NCBI GenBank assembly: GCA_021209875.1
Contig: JAGYVD010000005.1
Span: 3,076,001-3,140,000, forward strand
Reading direction: 5' to 3'
Source of the DNA: Rosellinia necatrix
Taxonomy: Eukaryota > Ascomycota > Sordariomycetes > Xylariales > Xylariaceae
DNA length: 64,000 nucleotides
Shown: in pieces, positions 22,827-33,662 of the stretch
How the letters are laid out: each line of letters begins with the position of its first letter
How positions within the stretch are numbered: position 1 is the stretch's first letter
Notes under the pieces: model-generated
What the model saw: only the letters and a program-made list of their open reading frames with translations
Told to the model about the DNA's origin: nothing
The model's database searches: none
Made by a program: the position numbers and the translations under genes

Positions 22827-23190
22827 GTGATCTCCCCGGATCCAGAGGATGTGCTCCCCGTGGTTCTTGCAACCTCCCGCCTCGCCGCGTTCGTGAATAT
22901 CACCAGTGCTCACATATTTGGGTCTTATTTTAATCTGGGCCAGCTTTCCGTCAGGGTGATGGTTGATCTATGGCGCTTTGCCCATTGCTCATGTTGGCCA
23001 GCCTCCACATGAACATTGCAACCACCTTTAGAGAGATGAAAAGTAAGCTGTTTGTATTTAAGATTGCGACTCCTAACTATGGCAATAGGACCCGACAAAG
23101 CGGTGCATACAAGAGTATTTGTTAGCAATGATGAAATAAAACTGCGAGTTGGGAAACCGAGGGCTGAAATAGGAACGAGAAGCATTAGGA
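22827..23190 (+). pseudogene. Possible relic of an acyl-CoA thioesterase-like (hot-dog fold) gene
   Basis: The frame 22827-23012 reads EDVLPVVLATSRLAAFVN and GQLSVRVMVDLWRFAH, which resembles the central part of FlK-type hot-dog thioesterases (a V.ATxRL helix, then GQxSVG..V...H.A). A second frame about 23050-23190 has IGPDKAVHTRVFVS, resembling the IG.GTH.R.VV end of the same fold. The two pieces are separated by a stop and a frame change, with no start context. This is a weak call by eye; chance resemblance is possible. Confidence 0.25.
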
Positions 23191-23634
23191 ATTAGATGGA
23201 TAGCTCTCTATTTCAGGGATCTGTTATATACATATATCAAAACTAGACCAAATGCTACAACCATGAATAAACTGATATTTAACTAACCCAGGTGGGTAGA
23301 TTAGACGACCTACAGTAGCGATTTTACCCGCGGCCAGGGACCATCGAAGGAGAGCTACACGTCGGCATGCACGTACAGTATCTCGCTAATGTACCCCGCA
23401 GATACCCGGTGTGAATCCAAGATCGAGCTAAGGCGAAAATGGAGTAAACTAGGAGGGGTGGGGTAATCTTGCGTCCCAACTGCTCAACAAGCCATATCAA
23501 GGGCCGTCAACATCGCATACCCGCCCGCCACGGCTATAATCCAAAAACAGCCCTACCTTATCCACCAATAAGAGCCACACACCTAAGCTCCCGACACGCA
23601 ATCGAACCCCCTCGAGCATCCTGAAAAAAAAAAA

Positions 23635-24876
23635 ATGTCAACGACGCGGCGGCGGCAGAACAGCACCGTGAGCACATCCTCGCGGCCGCTCCCGCACCAC
23701 ACGCGGCAGAAGTCGCGGGTACCGATCGAGCCCAAGTCCGCGCACGTGTCCGACGCGTTCCTGCAGCGGTTCCTGGGGGCGGGGTTCAGCGCGGCCGACT
23801 ACCTCAACGCGACGCTGCCGGCCCTCCAGACCTCCTCCTCCTCCTCCTCCTCCTCCTCTTCCGCCGCCGCCGTCGTCCGGGGCAACAACAACGAACCCCT
23901 CCTCCCCACCGCCACCACCTTCTCCTCCTCCTCCTCCTCTTCGCCCGTGCCCCTCGCCGAGCTCTCGGCCCAGGCCCAGGCCCAGCTCTCGCAGCTCAAC
24001 GCGCACACGACGCGCCTGACCAACACGCTGACGCAGCTGACGGACGAGATCCTGCGCAGCGGCGGCCGGCTCGCGTACGAGGTCGAGCTGCTGCGCGGCG
24101 AGACGCTCGGGCTCTCGGAGACGCTGGCCGAGTCGCTGCGCGACGAGGTCGCGAGGTTCGTGCCGCCGGACGGGCCGCCGCGCGAGCGGACCGCCGCCGC
24201 GGTACCTCCCCCGACAACCACAGAGGCCACGCCAACAACAGCAACAACAACAGCGGGGACGGTGGTCGCAGTCGCGGACCCGGCCTTCATCGGCCAGCTG
24301 CAGACGCTGACGCTCGTGCGCTCGCGCCTCGACACCGTGGTCAAGACGTTCGGGGACGCCATGGAGTTCGTGTTCCCGCCGTCGGAGGTCTCCGTCAGCT
24401 CGTCCTTCCTCTCCGTGTCGGCGCCCGAGCCCGGTTCCGAGGACCGCAGCACCGAGGAGAAGGGCCAGAAGGTGCTGAGGCAGCTCCGCGACGAGATCTC
24501 CGATCTCTTGAGGGGCAATGGCAGTGGTGGTGGAGGTGGTGGAGGTGGTGGTGGCTCCGACCCCGTCGAAGGCATCGAGAGGGCCGCGCGCCGCATCGAG
24601 GAGCTCAAGGACCTCACCGCCGTCTGGGCCGGCACCGCCGAGGAGAAGGGCCGCACCAAGTTCATCGACGGCCTGGCCAAGATGGTCGAGGATCGGCACA
24701 GGGAACTCATGCGCGAGATGGAACAGGCCGGTCGCCGCGACGGGAGGCTGGATGGGGAGTCGCCGGGCCACAAGAGATCTGCCAATGGTAGCTTGGACGC
24801 TACCACTGGCGAGAGTAGGGGGTTGTCAGGCTATGGCATTATGAGCCAGTTGCAAAGATTACGTACTGGACTATAG
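23635..24876 (+). CDS. COG7: Conserved oligomeric Golgi (COG) complex subunit 7
   Basis: A single-exon frame of 413 residues. COG7 is part of lobe B of the COG tether that retrieves Golgi glycosylation enzymes. SDAFLQRFLGAGFSAADYLN is the typical N-terminal signature of fungal COG7-type proteins. It is followed by LSQLNAHTTRLTNTLTQLTD and GRLAYEVELLRGETLGLSE, helical and coiled-coil text of the tethering-complex fold, and by LTLVRSRLDTVVKTFGDAME near residue 230. The C-terminus keeps FIDGLAKMVEDRHREL. Low-complexity inserts are prominent: two Ser tracts (about residues 67-77 and 96-103), a Thr/Pro stretch (190-210) and a Gly-only run (about 300-310). A 12-A tract abuts the ATG, so the leader just before the start is unstructured. 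The long frames on the opposite strand are GC-rich shadows of this gene. Confidence 0.8.
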   Translation: MSTTRRRQNSTVSTSSRPLPHHTRQKSRVPIEPKSAHVSDAFLQRFLGAGFSAADYLNATLPALQTSSSSSSSSSSAAAVVRGNNNEPLLPTATTFSSSSSSSPVPLAELSAQAQAQLSQLNAHTTRLTNTLTQLTDEILRSGGRLAYEVELLRGETLGLSETLAESLRDEVARFVPPDGPPRERTAAAVPPPTTTEATPTTATTTAGTVVAVADPAFIGQLQTLTLVRSRLDTVVKTFGDAMEFVFPPSEVSVSSSFLSVSAPEPGSEDRSTEEKGQKVLRQLRDEISDLLRGNGSGGGGGGGGGGSDPVEGIERAARRIEELKDLTAVWAGTAEEKGRTKFIDGLAKMVEDRHRELMREMEQAGRRDGRLDGESPGHKRSANGSLDATTGESRGLSGYGIMSQLQRLRTGL

Positions 24877-25381
24877 TTAATCAAGAAAAAAAACCAATGC
24901 TTCCACCAATTTTTCCACAATCCCGTTATAGTAGCTTCGCATAGCTGCAGTCTATCTTCGAGCGCAACGATGGGTTTTGCATATATTTAGCGCATAAATA
25001 TCACTACCACGTTCCTCGGCGTTATATCAGGGTATGGTAAAATGGTCCAGTAATGCCCTGAATCCGAGCCTCTCACCAAGCAGAACAAAGGGGAATTATT
25101 AGGTCAAAAACATTACGAGGAGAAGTGATGATCTGTGGCAGGACACGATTCTACATGATACCGTGGTTTATTCTTTTCGAGGTAGTCTGTATGCTACCAG
25201 CAGAGCTTCTACTAAGCGATGATGTAAAGAAGCAAACGCCGTACTCAATGCCTCACTTTCCATAAACAACTGAGTGGTATGAAACCGAAAAAGTAACCCT
25301 CCCCACCTCCTCATTACTGTTTTCTCATAGCGAGAGACTAAAACACGCTTTCTATCGAGATAGAACAATCGTTCCTGATGT
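24877..25381. other. Intergenic, convergent gene ends
   Basis: About 500 bp between the 3' ends of COG7 (+) and the GH72 gene (-). Nothing beyond expected 3' UTR sequence is visible. Confidence 0.5.
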
Positions 25382-27060
25382 CTAAAGCCAAAACGTAAAC
25401 ATCATCATGAACCCCACAAGCCATGCACTCATACCGGTAGCCTCCCTATAACCAAGAACAGCGTTCTTAGTTTCGGAGGCGGTCGGAACCGCGGTCATGC
25501 CAGAGGTGGCCGACGCGGGGGCGGAGGTGCTGGCGCCGCTATCGCTACCGCTGCCGCTACCACTTTCACTGCTACTGTCATTACCACTGCTAACGCTAGT
25601 GGCATCGGTGTTGCTCCCGGTGTTGGTCTTGGTGCTGGCAGCAACGTTGGTGAGTGACGCTCCTAGTGTAGGTCCAGGTACATTTCCATCCACAAGCCAG
25701 CCATCAACTGTCGAGGTTGGGCACGCACGGGTCGAAACTACTTTCGGGTCATAATCAGATTTGGCGACGCCTGTTGGCGTGATTTTAGCCCACTGTTTGC
25801 TCAGGTTGTCGAAGTCTGGGGAGACCGGGGTGGGCGTGCCCGCGCGTGTAAAGCCGTCGAATACATTCTTTCCATTGGCTGTGGGATCAGCCTTTGGACC
25901 ATAGGAAATGAGGCCGTAATGGTTCTGTTCCTCAATCCATTCGTAGATAATCGCACCACTCCAATGCTTAATCATTTCTGGTCCAAAAATCGATGCTTGA
26001 TCCTCGAACAGACGGGGGCCGGGTACGTTGCATCCCGTCTCACTGAAAAAAATGGGGACAGGGAAGTTCTTGGCCTCCTCTTGAAGGTTGGCGTAACCGG
26101 AGGTCATGTAAGTTGACGGGTCACACCATTGGTAGGAGTTAATTCCATCTGGTATAAATGTTAGTAAAAACTGCTTTGAACAATACATATCGTTTGGGGT
26201 TTGGGGGTAGGGCATTAAACATGAGAGACTCTCAGAATCACATACAGAAGTCAATATTCTCAGATGCGTCTCCGCCACAGGTCAGGTAGTCTTGCAAATA
26301 GGGCCGGAGCTCAGCAATGTCAGTAGCAGAGTAGCCCACGGGGATCTTGCGGTAGCCCTTTGAGTCTCGGTATGCCTTGAGGTCTCGGCTAGCGGACTTG
26401 ATGAACGGAGCAGCGAGGGATTGGTTGTTAACGGCAATAATCTCGTTACCGACAAACAAGCCAAGCAGATTATCGTAACCATGGAAGGCATCCATGACCT
26501 TCTTATACGCATCGAATTGAGTATCGTTCCAGTATGGGTCATTCTATCAGTCCTGTTAGCCGCATTCCTCTCTCTACTACCACCCTTTTAAAAACCGAAC
26601 GGGAAACGTACCGGGAGGATGTAAGTAGTGAAAGTGTCCATATCGATCATTGTATAGATACCGGCATCAGCAAACACCTTCATGCATCCATCGTGATCGG
26701 CATCAGGGTCTACGTGATACACGCGAATAGTGTTGACACCCAACTTCTCCATCAAAGAAGCATCTCGTGCGCACTGAGCAGTATCGACTAGGGGGTCATC
26801 TAGAAGAGCTTAACGTCAGAACCGAGTATCATAATGAAGTCGAGACACGCCTTGCTAACTGACCAGGAACTAATTGGTAAGCGACACCTGCGCAAAATCG
26901 GTTAGTATTTATATGCTGACGTTGGATTGCTGGTACCCATACCCTTGATGAAAAACTGATTACCGTCGCTGGTGAAAAACTTGTTACCGAAGGCTTCGAT
27001 AGTAGGTAGGGCGTAGGTAATCGTAGCGCTGACAAGCGCGAGGACGAGAGAGAAGAGCAT
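25382..27060 (-). CDS. GPI-anchored GH72 1,3-beta-glucanosyltransferase (Gas/Gel family)
   Basis: Exons downward: 27060-26943, 26887-26864, 26799-26612, 26543-26246, 26148-25382. The sum is 1395 nt, 464 residues, all in phase, with introns of 55-97 bp. The enzyme cleaves beta-1,3-glucan and transfers it to another chain, remodelling the cell wall. MLFSLVLALVSATITYA is a signal peptide. GH72 marks: FFIKGVAYQLV, NTIRVYHVDPDADHDGC, GLFVGNEIIAVNN with the acid/base Glu144, and PIFFSETGCN with the nucleophile Glu246, then WSGAIIYEWIEEQNHYG. After about residue 350 come a Ser/Gly/Thr linker and a hydrophobic C-terminal helix (WLVGFMMMFTFWL) preceded by small residues, i.e. a GPI-attachment signal. 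No Cys-rich X8/CBM43 module is present, so it belongs to the module-less subgroup. It probably sits in the outer plasma membrane. Confidence 0.95.
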
Positions 27061-28039
27061 CTTCTTGAGGGCTTGAAGGATCAGGTGCAGTATATTGTCC
27101 TCGAGATTAGGATCGGGATAAATCTCCAGAATCCAATGCGACTCGGGTGAGAGGAGTGCTGCGAAGTGATGATATGAAAGACGGAATGAATGGAATTATG
27201 GTTATCGGCGTAGATGATGGGTTGGTCTTATTGATCGAGAGAGAGAGAGAGGAGTGCTGAGAGCAACAAAGGCATTCACCAACAACCAGGGCAACCAAGG
27301 CAACCAAGGCAAGTTGGCGGGTGCTTCCAAGAAGAAGGGTAATGCCTAATACATCGGCGAGGGCAACTAGCGTGGGCCTGTTTGTCCCGCGTAACGCTGC
27401 TCGACAAGATGCGGCACTCTACCGATGCTGACGGGGACAACCAAAAGAGAAGCGAGATAGAGCCAAGGAGAGCGAGCGGACGATGGCGAGTGTTCAAGGA
27501 TTCACCATCTTGTGAGAGAGCTTGGAGGAGAGAAAGCTTGACAATGCTTGTCCCAGCTCCCCCGGATTATTTGCTGGATATAGATACATGGCGCCAGATC
27601 GATCGACCAGGTGCTATGTGATAGGCCTGAGGTGAGATCGCCCTCCCCGGGGGGCTTGCCTCCAGGTGTCATGCACCCGACCTTCCCACCAGCTCGGACG
27701 GGGAAGGCTGCCAAGAGTTTTGAATAGGAAGGATTGAGGGCTTTCTCCCACCTAGGTAACCACTTCCCTCTTCTAGGCTCTAGTGTTGTTCTAGCGTAAA
27801 ATTAAGAGAGCAAAAAAAAAAAAACCGTATTGGTGGTAATCATCTAAGGACCAGTGGGGACGGCACGTTGCACCAAAGATCAAAGACACTCAGAGCCGAG
27901 TCTGATATGGCTGATCTGGTTGGTTAGCTACTCCCGAACAAACGTTTCAACCAGCCTCATGATGCCCTGACAGGGCGCACATGTACTACAACACAAGTAC
28001 ACCACTACTGAGATGTCTCTGCTACCTAATATATGTATC

Positions 28040-28830
28040 GTCCAGATAGTCACTAAGAGTAGGTAGGTAGTTATGTCGAGGTTAATTTAAATTGCTAGGG
28101 GTAAGACTGGGCCGTTAAATCATCCTCTGCAACATGCCTACTTACCTACTTTAAGCAGGTAGGGCCTAAATAAAAGTCAACTGGTAGCTTGGCAAGGGCT
28201 AGGTAAGGTACCTCTGTACCTACCTAGGTAGTATAGACGTTAATACTACTACTACTACTACCTAGGTAGTACCATCTTCTATCATGTATGCATCTACATA
28301 TGCATGCATCTATGTATGTAGATTTATAAATATCGGCCATGACATCACCACTATTGTCTTGTGCACGTGGCAATTCTTTCCAGGTCTACATACCTGCTTA
28401 GTAGACCTACAGCTCGAACTTTTATGGTGGCCATAAACTTGAATATGCCCATTACAGTAATACCTCTTTGAGTGAGAGCCTACATGCAAGCTAGCCAATA
28501 TCCGGCCTTAATTCGGAGGCAAACTGTAATCTTAATACAACCTTTTTCTTCTTGAAATACAAACACTTTAAGCGTTTATGTGCATATATCTCGTGAACAC
28601 TACCTACCTACCTACCTACCTCATGCCTACAAATCCGTTCGGTACCTAGACCTAGATATATGCATGGACTGCATGTATTACAGGAAACGCCCGAAAGGCG
28701 GATTCAACTTTATTTGCATGAACCTACCTAGGTAGGTAGGGACCTATCCGTGGACCTAGCCCAAGGTACTTAGGTACATGCACGTCCATAATGGGGAGGA
28801 CCCACTACTCCTACCTACCTAGCCACATAT
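28040..28830. repeat. Second cluster of CCTAGGTA / (TACC)n motifs
   Basis: Runs such as GTAGGTAGGTAG (28060), TACCTACCTAGGTA (28219), CTACCTACCTACCTACC (28603) and CCTACCTAGGTAGGTAGG (28722) recur over 800 bp just upstream of SOF1. An inverted copy of the TAG-repeat unit seen at 53487-53654 lies at 28234-28260. Confidence 0.7.
28234..28260 (-). repeat. Inverted copy of the (TAG)n-TATTAACGTCTA unit
   Basis: TAGACGTTAATACTACTACT plus further ACT triplets is the reverse complement of the unit repeated three times at 53487-53654. CCTAGGTA-type flanks occur at both sites. Confidence 0.7.
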
Positions 28831-28979
28831 ACGCCACTCAGCCACGATTTCAAGTCCATTGCCTAAGTAGATAGCTCCTAGCCAATTAAAATCTAATTTT
28901 CAATATCAATCTTCATCTACGAGAGCTATCCCAACATACTCACGATTCACATCGGGAGATCCGCGAATCTATCGCTATC

Positions 28980-31551
28980 ATGGTGAGGCGTATTCCCACA
29001 CGAAACACGGTCAATTTACTAATAATTGCTAGAAAATCAAAGCATCGCGCGGTGTCGAAAGCCACCTCACGGCCGGGTCCAGCGCCCCAAAGGTTGGACC
29101 CTACCAAGCACACCAACGTCGATTGCTCTGCTCACCACTCATCAGGCCCCGCGGAATTTGGATCCGGCCATGCACCAGTTTGAGCGTGCGAGAGAGTACA
29201 CGCGTTAGTTTACTAAGCTCCCGCACGATTGTTGAATCTCTTTTAACTCGCCGTGCAGGTGCCCTCAATGCCACAAAGTTGGAGAGAATGTTTGCCCAAC
29301 CCTGTGAGTTACTCGTCGACCAGCTTCCAGACAACCTGAACCCAGCCGTTTCATAGCATGAAGCGTGCGCAATGTTTCCCGAGATGTTCATCCTGACCAG
29401 TTTCTTCACCCAGTCATCTGCCAGCTAGGGAACGGCCATGTAGGTTTCACTATAGTCCAGATCTAAACACGACGCTGATGATTTTAGGTGGATGGAGTGT
29501 ACTCATTTACTAAAGATCCTAACGATCTAACGCGGTTTGCCAGTGGATCTGGGGATGGGTGAGTTTGGGGTCTTCGATCAGGTCTGCTAAGGCTAACCCG
29601 TCCTAGTGTTGTGAAGTGTTGGAGTTTGGGGGGCCGGGAAGAAGTCTGGAAGACAACTGCAGCCGAGAATATTGTGAAATCTATGGCTTTTACAAAAGAC
29701 CAAAAGCTACTCACGGCCTCTACAGACTCGACAATCAAATTGTTCGATCCATACAACACTCCAAACGAATCCCCTCCCATTCATTCATGGCTTGGTAGCC
29801 ATCCTTACACGTCCTTATCCGTCCATCGAGATGGTCGGTCTTTCGCGGCAGCTACTGATGTAGGTTTCCGCGTCTGCCCTGATGATGGAATCATGCTAAT
29901 CTTAACCAGTGCATATCCATTCACAGCCTAGATCAGTATACCGCTGCACCGGAAATTCTGCGATGGCCCTCCTCTGGGAACACGAGTGAGTAATAAGCCA
30001 AACTCTCCTCTCCCTATTCCTGGCCACAACCAGGTCTACCGTACCGTGGTTCGCTGCACCGCTAGACAGCCTCCATCTCACCGAGGCCGAAGCGGTCATC
30101 GTTAGCAGAGATGGCACTAACTTCTCCTGAAAGTCAATTCGGTTGCTTTCAATCAAAGTGAAACTAGCATACTAGCCAGCTGTTCTGGAGATCGTAACAT
30201 CATCCTGTATGTCCCGAACCCCACTATCCAACCGGGATACCTATTCTGGCCACACCAGTGCTAATAACAGACAGTTACGACTTGAGGACCTCGTCACCCC
30301 TGGGACGAACGACGCTCAAATTTGGGCTAAATAAGATTGTTTTCAATCCAATGGAGCCGATGAACTTCGTAGTTGCTTCTGAAGATCATAACCTCTATGG
30401 TACGTCCATTCACCAGCCAATATTCGTGGTCTAGGCTCAACCGACGACGACACTTGGACTTGGGCAGACGCACCCACTTATGATAACCGTCACTGACTTG
30501 GCATAGCATTTGAGTACGATTTTTTTGAGTCTCGGTTCTATCTCATCGAAGCTTATTCATACTTTATTATGCACTTAATACATGTGCACATGTTATCGCG
30601 CACGCAGGCCGCTAACTTGTAAATCGATAGTATGCGCTCGGTCCAACGCGCTCTAAATATTTGTAAGTGCCCTGTGGTGTGGAACAACTTTTACAAACTA
30701 ACATAACGGTCGTAGACAAAGGTCATGTAGCGTAAGTCGTTTTCTAATTCCGCATTGTTGGGTTTGGATGTCATCCCGAAAAGAGTACATCATTTCGGAT
30801 AATCCTCTCCTTCGGGCTAAATTATACCTTCTACCAAGTGCTCTAGACTAATGCGATGGGTATACTGACGTCTACATATTATAGCGCTGTTATGGATGTC
30901 GATTGGTCACCCGATGGTCGAGGTCTGGTTAGCGGCAGCTATGATCGCACCATAAGACTGTAAGCATAATGGAATCTTGACTGTGGACGACTACTGACGC
31001 TTTTGGGCAGATGGAACAGGGACGAAGGCGTATCCCGTGATATATACCACACAAAGCGAATGCAGCGCGTTTTCTCCGTGGCGTGGTCGCCCGATGCCAA
31101 CTACGTTCTTTCTGGGTAAGTCTTACTCGCTAGACCATTCATACCATAGCGTAAAGCGAAAGTTAACCTATCAATAGGAGTGACGACGGTAACGTGAGAC
31201 TATGGCGAGCAAATGCCTCCAAACGACAGGGCATCAAGTCTGCTCGACATCGACAAGCACTTGAATACAATGATGCGCTCATCGAAAGATTTAGCCATAT
31301 GGTATGTGAAAAAGGCTCTGAGTGGCTTCTCTCTAATCTCGGAACTATCACTAACCGCCATATAGCCGGAAATCCGACGGATCAGAAGGCATAGGCATAT
31401 CCCCAAGGTGGTGAAGAAGGCGGGAGAGATCAAGCAGGAAGAATTGAAGGCGATCAAGAGACGCGAGGAGAACGAGAGAAAACACACGAAAAAACAGTTC
31501 GAGAAGAGACAGAGCGAACGAGACAAAACCATCCTTGCGAGGGAGAAGTGA
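28980..31551 (+). CDS. SOF1: SOF1 / DCAF13 WD40 protein of the small-subunit processome, 17 exons
   Basis: SOF1 is a U3 snoRNP-associated WD40 protein needed for 18S rRNA maturation. Exons: 28980-28982, 29033-29092, 29146-29203, 29259-29303, 29414-29439, 29488-29558, 29607-29859, 29910-29985, 30134-30206, 30275-30399, 30507-30513, 30631-30662, 30716-30731, 30885-30959, 31011-31115, 31178-31301, 31366-31551. They sum to 1335 nt, 444 residues, the usual family length, and all 16 junctions are in phase with GT..AG. Motifs: MKIKASRGVESHL; RNLDPAMHQFERAREYTRA; LGNGHVDGVYSFTKDP; IKLFDPYNTP; KIVFNPMEPMNFVVASEDHN; YDRTIRLWNRDEG; YHTKRMQRVFSVAWSPD; LSGSDDGNVRLWRA; HRHIPKVVKKAGEIK; and a basic Lys/Arg/Glu tail, the SOF1-specific C-terminus. 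Exon 1 is only the start codon; exons 11 and 13 are 7 and 16 nt. No stop or frameshift remains after splicing, so this is an intact gene. Confidence 0.92.
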
Positions 31552-32458
31552 TGGGCTCGCAAGCGAGATCAGCGCACGAACCGATGGGGACCGCATGGCA
31601 CGGCGTTCAAGGGATCAGGAAAACATGGGATACCAGAAGGCAAAATGAGTTTACGTATTACCATACAGGCGTTTTGAGAGATGCGCATACATGGCCACAA
31701 CTTGAAGAAGCAGAGAATGACTACCGTTTTCCTCACGATGATCGTCAGGCGCATTATACACGTCACGCGCATTATACGCGTCAAGTCGATTTAGTGTTAA
31801 TACCGTTGCATTCTCGGCCGGGGGATATGGCGATGCACGAGCGAGTGTCGTCTTCCACCGTAGTATCTGCCCATTGAGCCTCATGGTAACACGGCGTTGT
31901 TCTGCTGTAGTTGTCCTGCCGGCCAATTTCTATTTGGTAATAGTATCGTAATAGTACCCGGGCTGGTGGATGAGCTGCGAGACGCTAGGCCGCAAACGCC
32001 ACCTGGATGGTGCCTGGATTGGAGGGACCTTGGAGTTCACTCGGCACGAACCGATTGGTTTAAATGTTCATAGCTTTCGACCCCTCTAGGGAGCAACGGC
32101 GCAGTGATGAAACAGAAAACCCCCGTGTCAATGTTTCAAGCACGAACGAGAAACGGCCCCCGTCCGAACTCCGACAACAAGACAACAACCCATTATAACC
32201 TTTTTCACTTCCATTCTACGCTTTGATACGCCGAAGTGGTTGCTGGCCAACTCTAATCCCATTAAATCTGGTCACTCTTTACTAATAATTCGACAAATCA
32301 ATTTGAGCCTACAACGCAGTACCAGCAACACCAGCACCAGTACCAGCAACACCAGCACCAGTATCAGTATCAGCAGCACCAGCACTAGCATCAGCGCTCT
32401 TCTATTCCTCCTCATCAATATCACCATCACCATCACCCATCACCCATCGCCCATTACC
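31552..32458. other. Intergenic, upstream of the SDR gene
   Basis: About 900 bp. The last 150 bp, just before the SDR start, hold an imperfect CAG/CCA/CAR triplet repeat (32320-32395: ACCAGCA, CCAGTACCAG and similar) probably in the 5' leader. No other feature is supported. Confidence 0.5.
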
Positions 32459-33637
32459 ATGAACCACCCGAGACCACCGATGCGCGACTCCTGGTTCGCG
32501 CCTCTGTCCGTGGACCTTTTCCTCCGAGTGCTCAATGTCACGCTGCTTCACCCTTTCGTGGCGTGGATCATACCGCTGTGCTTTCGCGCCGAGCACCAGG
32601 CATGGGACACGCCGCCCATGGTCGTCAGCATAACCTGGGCGACGTTCGTCACACTGCTGTGGATGGGGAACGTCCTGAGCCACAAGATCGCGTACGGGAT
32701 GCATCGCGAGGTGGACCTGAGCGAGGAGGTCATCGTCATAACCGGAGGCACGAGCGGGCTGGGCCTACTGGTCGCAGAGGTCTACGGGATGAGGGGCGCC
32801 ACCGTTGCCGTCCTGGACAAGAACCCCCTCGAGAATACCGAGGCGCGTGGCATCACATACTATCAATGCGACGTGGGCGACAAGGCCCAGATAGCCCGCG
32901 TTGCGGTAGAGATTGAGCGCGACGTAAGTGCCCTATCATGATCCCTCACCAACCCCCCTACCGCTAGTCACCGAAGCGACGACAATCGGGCCGAGGCTCT
33001 TGTACTGATGATAGAGATGTGCATTTAGCTGGGAACACCAACCGTTCTGATCAACAATGCCGCCGTGGTCACCGGCAAGAAATTACTCGACATGGACGTC
33101 GATGAAGTCGACAAAAGCCTCCGCACAAACCTCCTCTCCCATTTCTACACCATCAAGACCTTCCTCCCCGGCATGATCGACAACGACACGGGCGGCACCA
33201 TCGTCACCCTCTCGAGCGTCATCGGCCACGTCGGCGCTGCCCAGCTGTCGGACTACGCGGCGGCGAAGGCCGGCGTGACGGCCCTGCACAAATCGCTCGC
33301 CGCCGAGCTGCAGGAGTACCCCGAGATCAAGACGATCCTGGTGACGCCGGGCCAGCTCAGCACGCCGCTCTTCTCCGGCGTGCGTACCCCGAACCCGTTC
33401 GTCGCGCCCGTCGTGGAGCCCATCGAGGTCGCGAAGGAGATCATCAAGGCCATCGACCTCGGCATAAGCGACCACATCGGCATGCCCCTGTACGCCCGCT
33501 GGATCGACTGGTACAACGTGCTGCCGGTCGGCCTCCAGAAGATCGCGCGCGGGCTGTCGGGCATCGATCGCGGCATGAAGACGTTCACCGGCCGCAAGCC
33601 TGCGGCGATAAGCGAGAAGAACCCGGGTTTAATATGA
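32459..33637 (+). CDS. Membrane-associated short-chain dehydrogenase/reductase (17-beta-HSD11/RDH10-like)
   Basis: Exons 32459-32923 and 33029-33637 (intron 105 bp) give 357 residues. This is a classical SDR: TGGTSGLG (95-102) binds NAD(P), LINNAA (about 163-167) is the NNAG motif, and the catalytic set is Ser near 218 with Tyr231 and Lys235 in YAAAK. PGQLSTPLF follows as in retinol and 17-beta-hydroxysteroid dehydrogenases. The N-terminal 80 residues carry hydrophobic segments (VLNVTLLHPFVAWIIPLCF and SITWATFVTLLWMG), so it is probably anchored in the endoplasmic reticulum or lipid droplets. The frame extends 73 codons upstream through a low-complexity Ser/Thr/Asn stretch. I chose the ATG at 32459 because homologous sequence begins there; the upstream part looks like leader DNA. 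Substrate cannot be read. Confidence 0.88.
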
Positions 33638-33640
33638 TTT

Positions 33641-33662
33641 TGTGTGTGTGTGTGTGTGTGTG
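33641..33662. repeat. TG dinucleotide microsatellite, 11 units
   Basis: Eleven uninterrupted TG units lie a few bases after the SDR stop codon, in the presumed 3' UTR. Confidence 0.9.

Larger units (their letters stand above)
20050..23634. other. Gene-poor 3.6-kb interval rich in short repeats
   Basis: No intact gene is visible. The interval contains the densest cluster of CCTAGGTA/GGTAGGTA motifs in the window (about 20740-21740), a perfect 40-bp palindrome (21412-21451), and a possible decayed thioesterase fragment (22827-23190). The last 300 bp should contain the COG7 promoter. Confidence 0.55.
27061..28979. other. Divergent intergenic region, repeat-rich
   Basis: About 1.9 kb between the divergent GH72 (-) and SOF1 (+) starts. 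The part next to GH72 has GA-rich stretches (near 27237 and 27470). From about 28040 on it is dominated by CCTAGGTA motifs. No coding segment is supported. Confidence 0.5.

Noticed and set aside
23638..24806. Long minus-strand frames of 377 and 335 residues opposite COG7
   Set aside because: They consist of Arg/Gly or Ser-only low complexity produced by GC-rich codons of COG7.
29986..30133. Open stretch (STVPWFAAPLDS...) as an extra SOF1 exon
   Set aside because: It is absent from the family and is removed by a canonical intron whose flanks give SSGNTINSVAFNQ.
28980..31551. SOF1 region as a stop-ridden pseudogene
   Set aside because: The many stops all fall in introns; 17 exons splice in phase to a full 444-residue protein with all family motifs.
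32240..32458. SDR start 73 codons upstream
   Set aside because: The extension is a Ser/Thr/Asn triplet-repeat stretch outside the family; the ATG at 32459 fits better.
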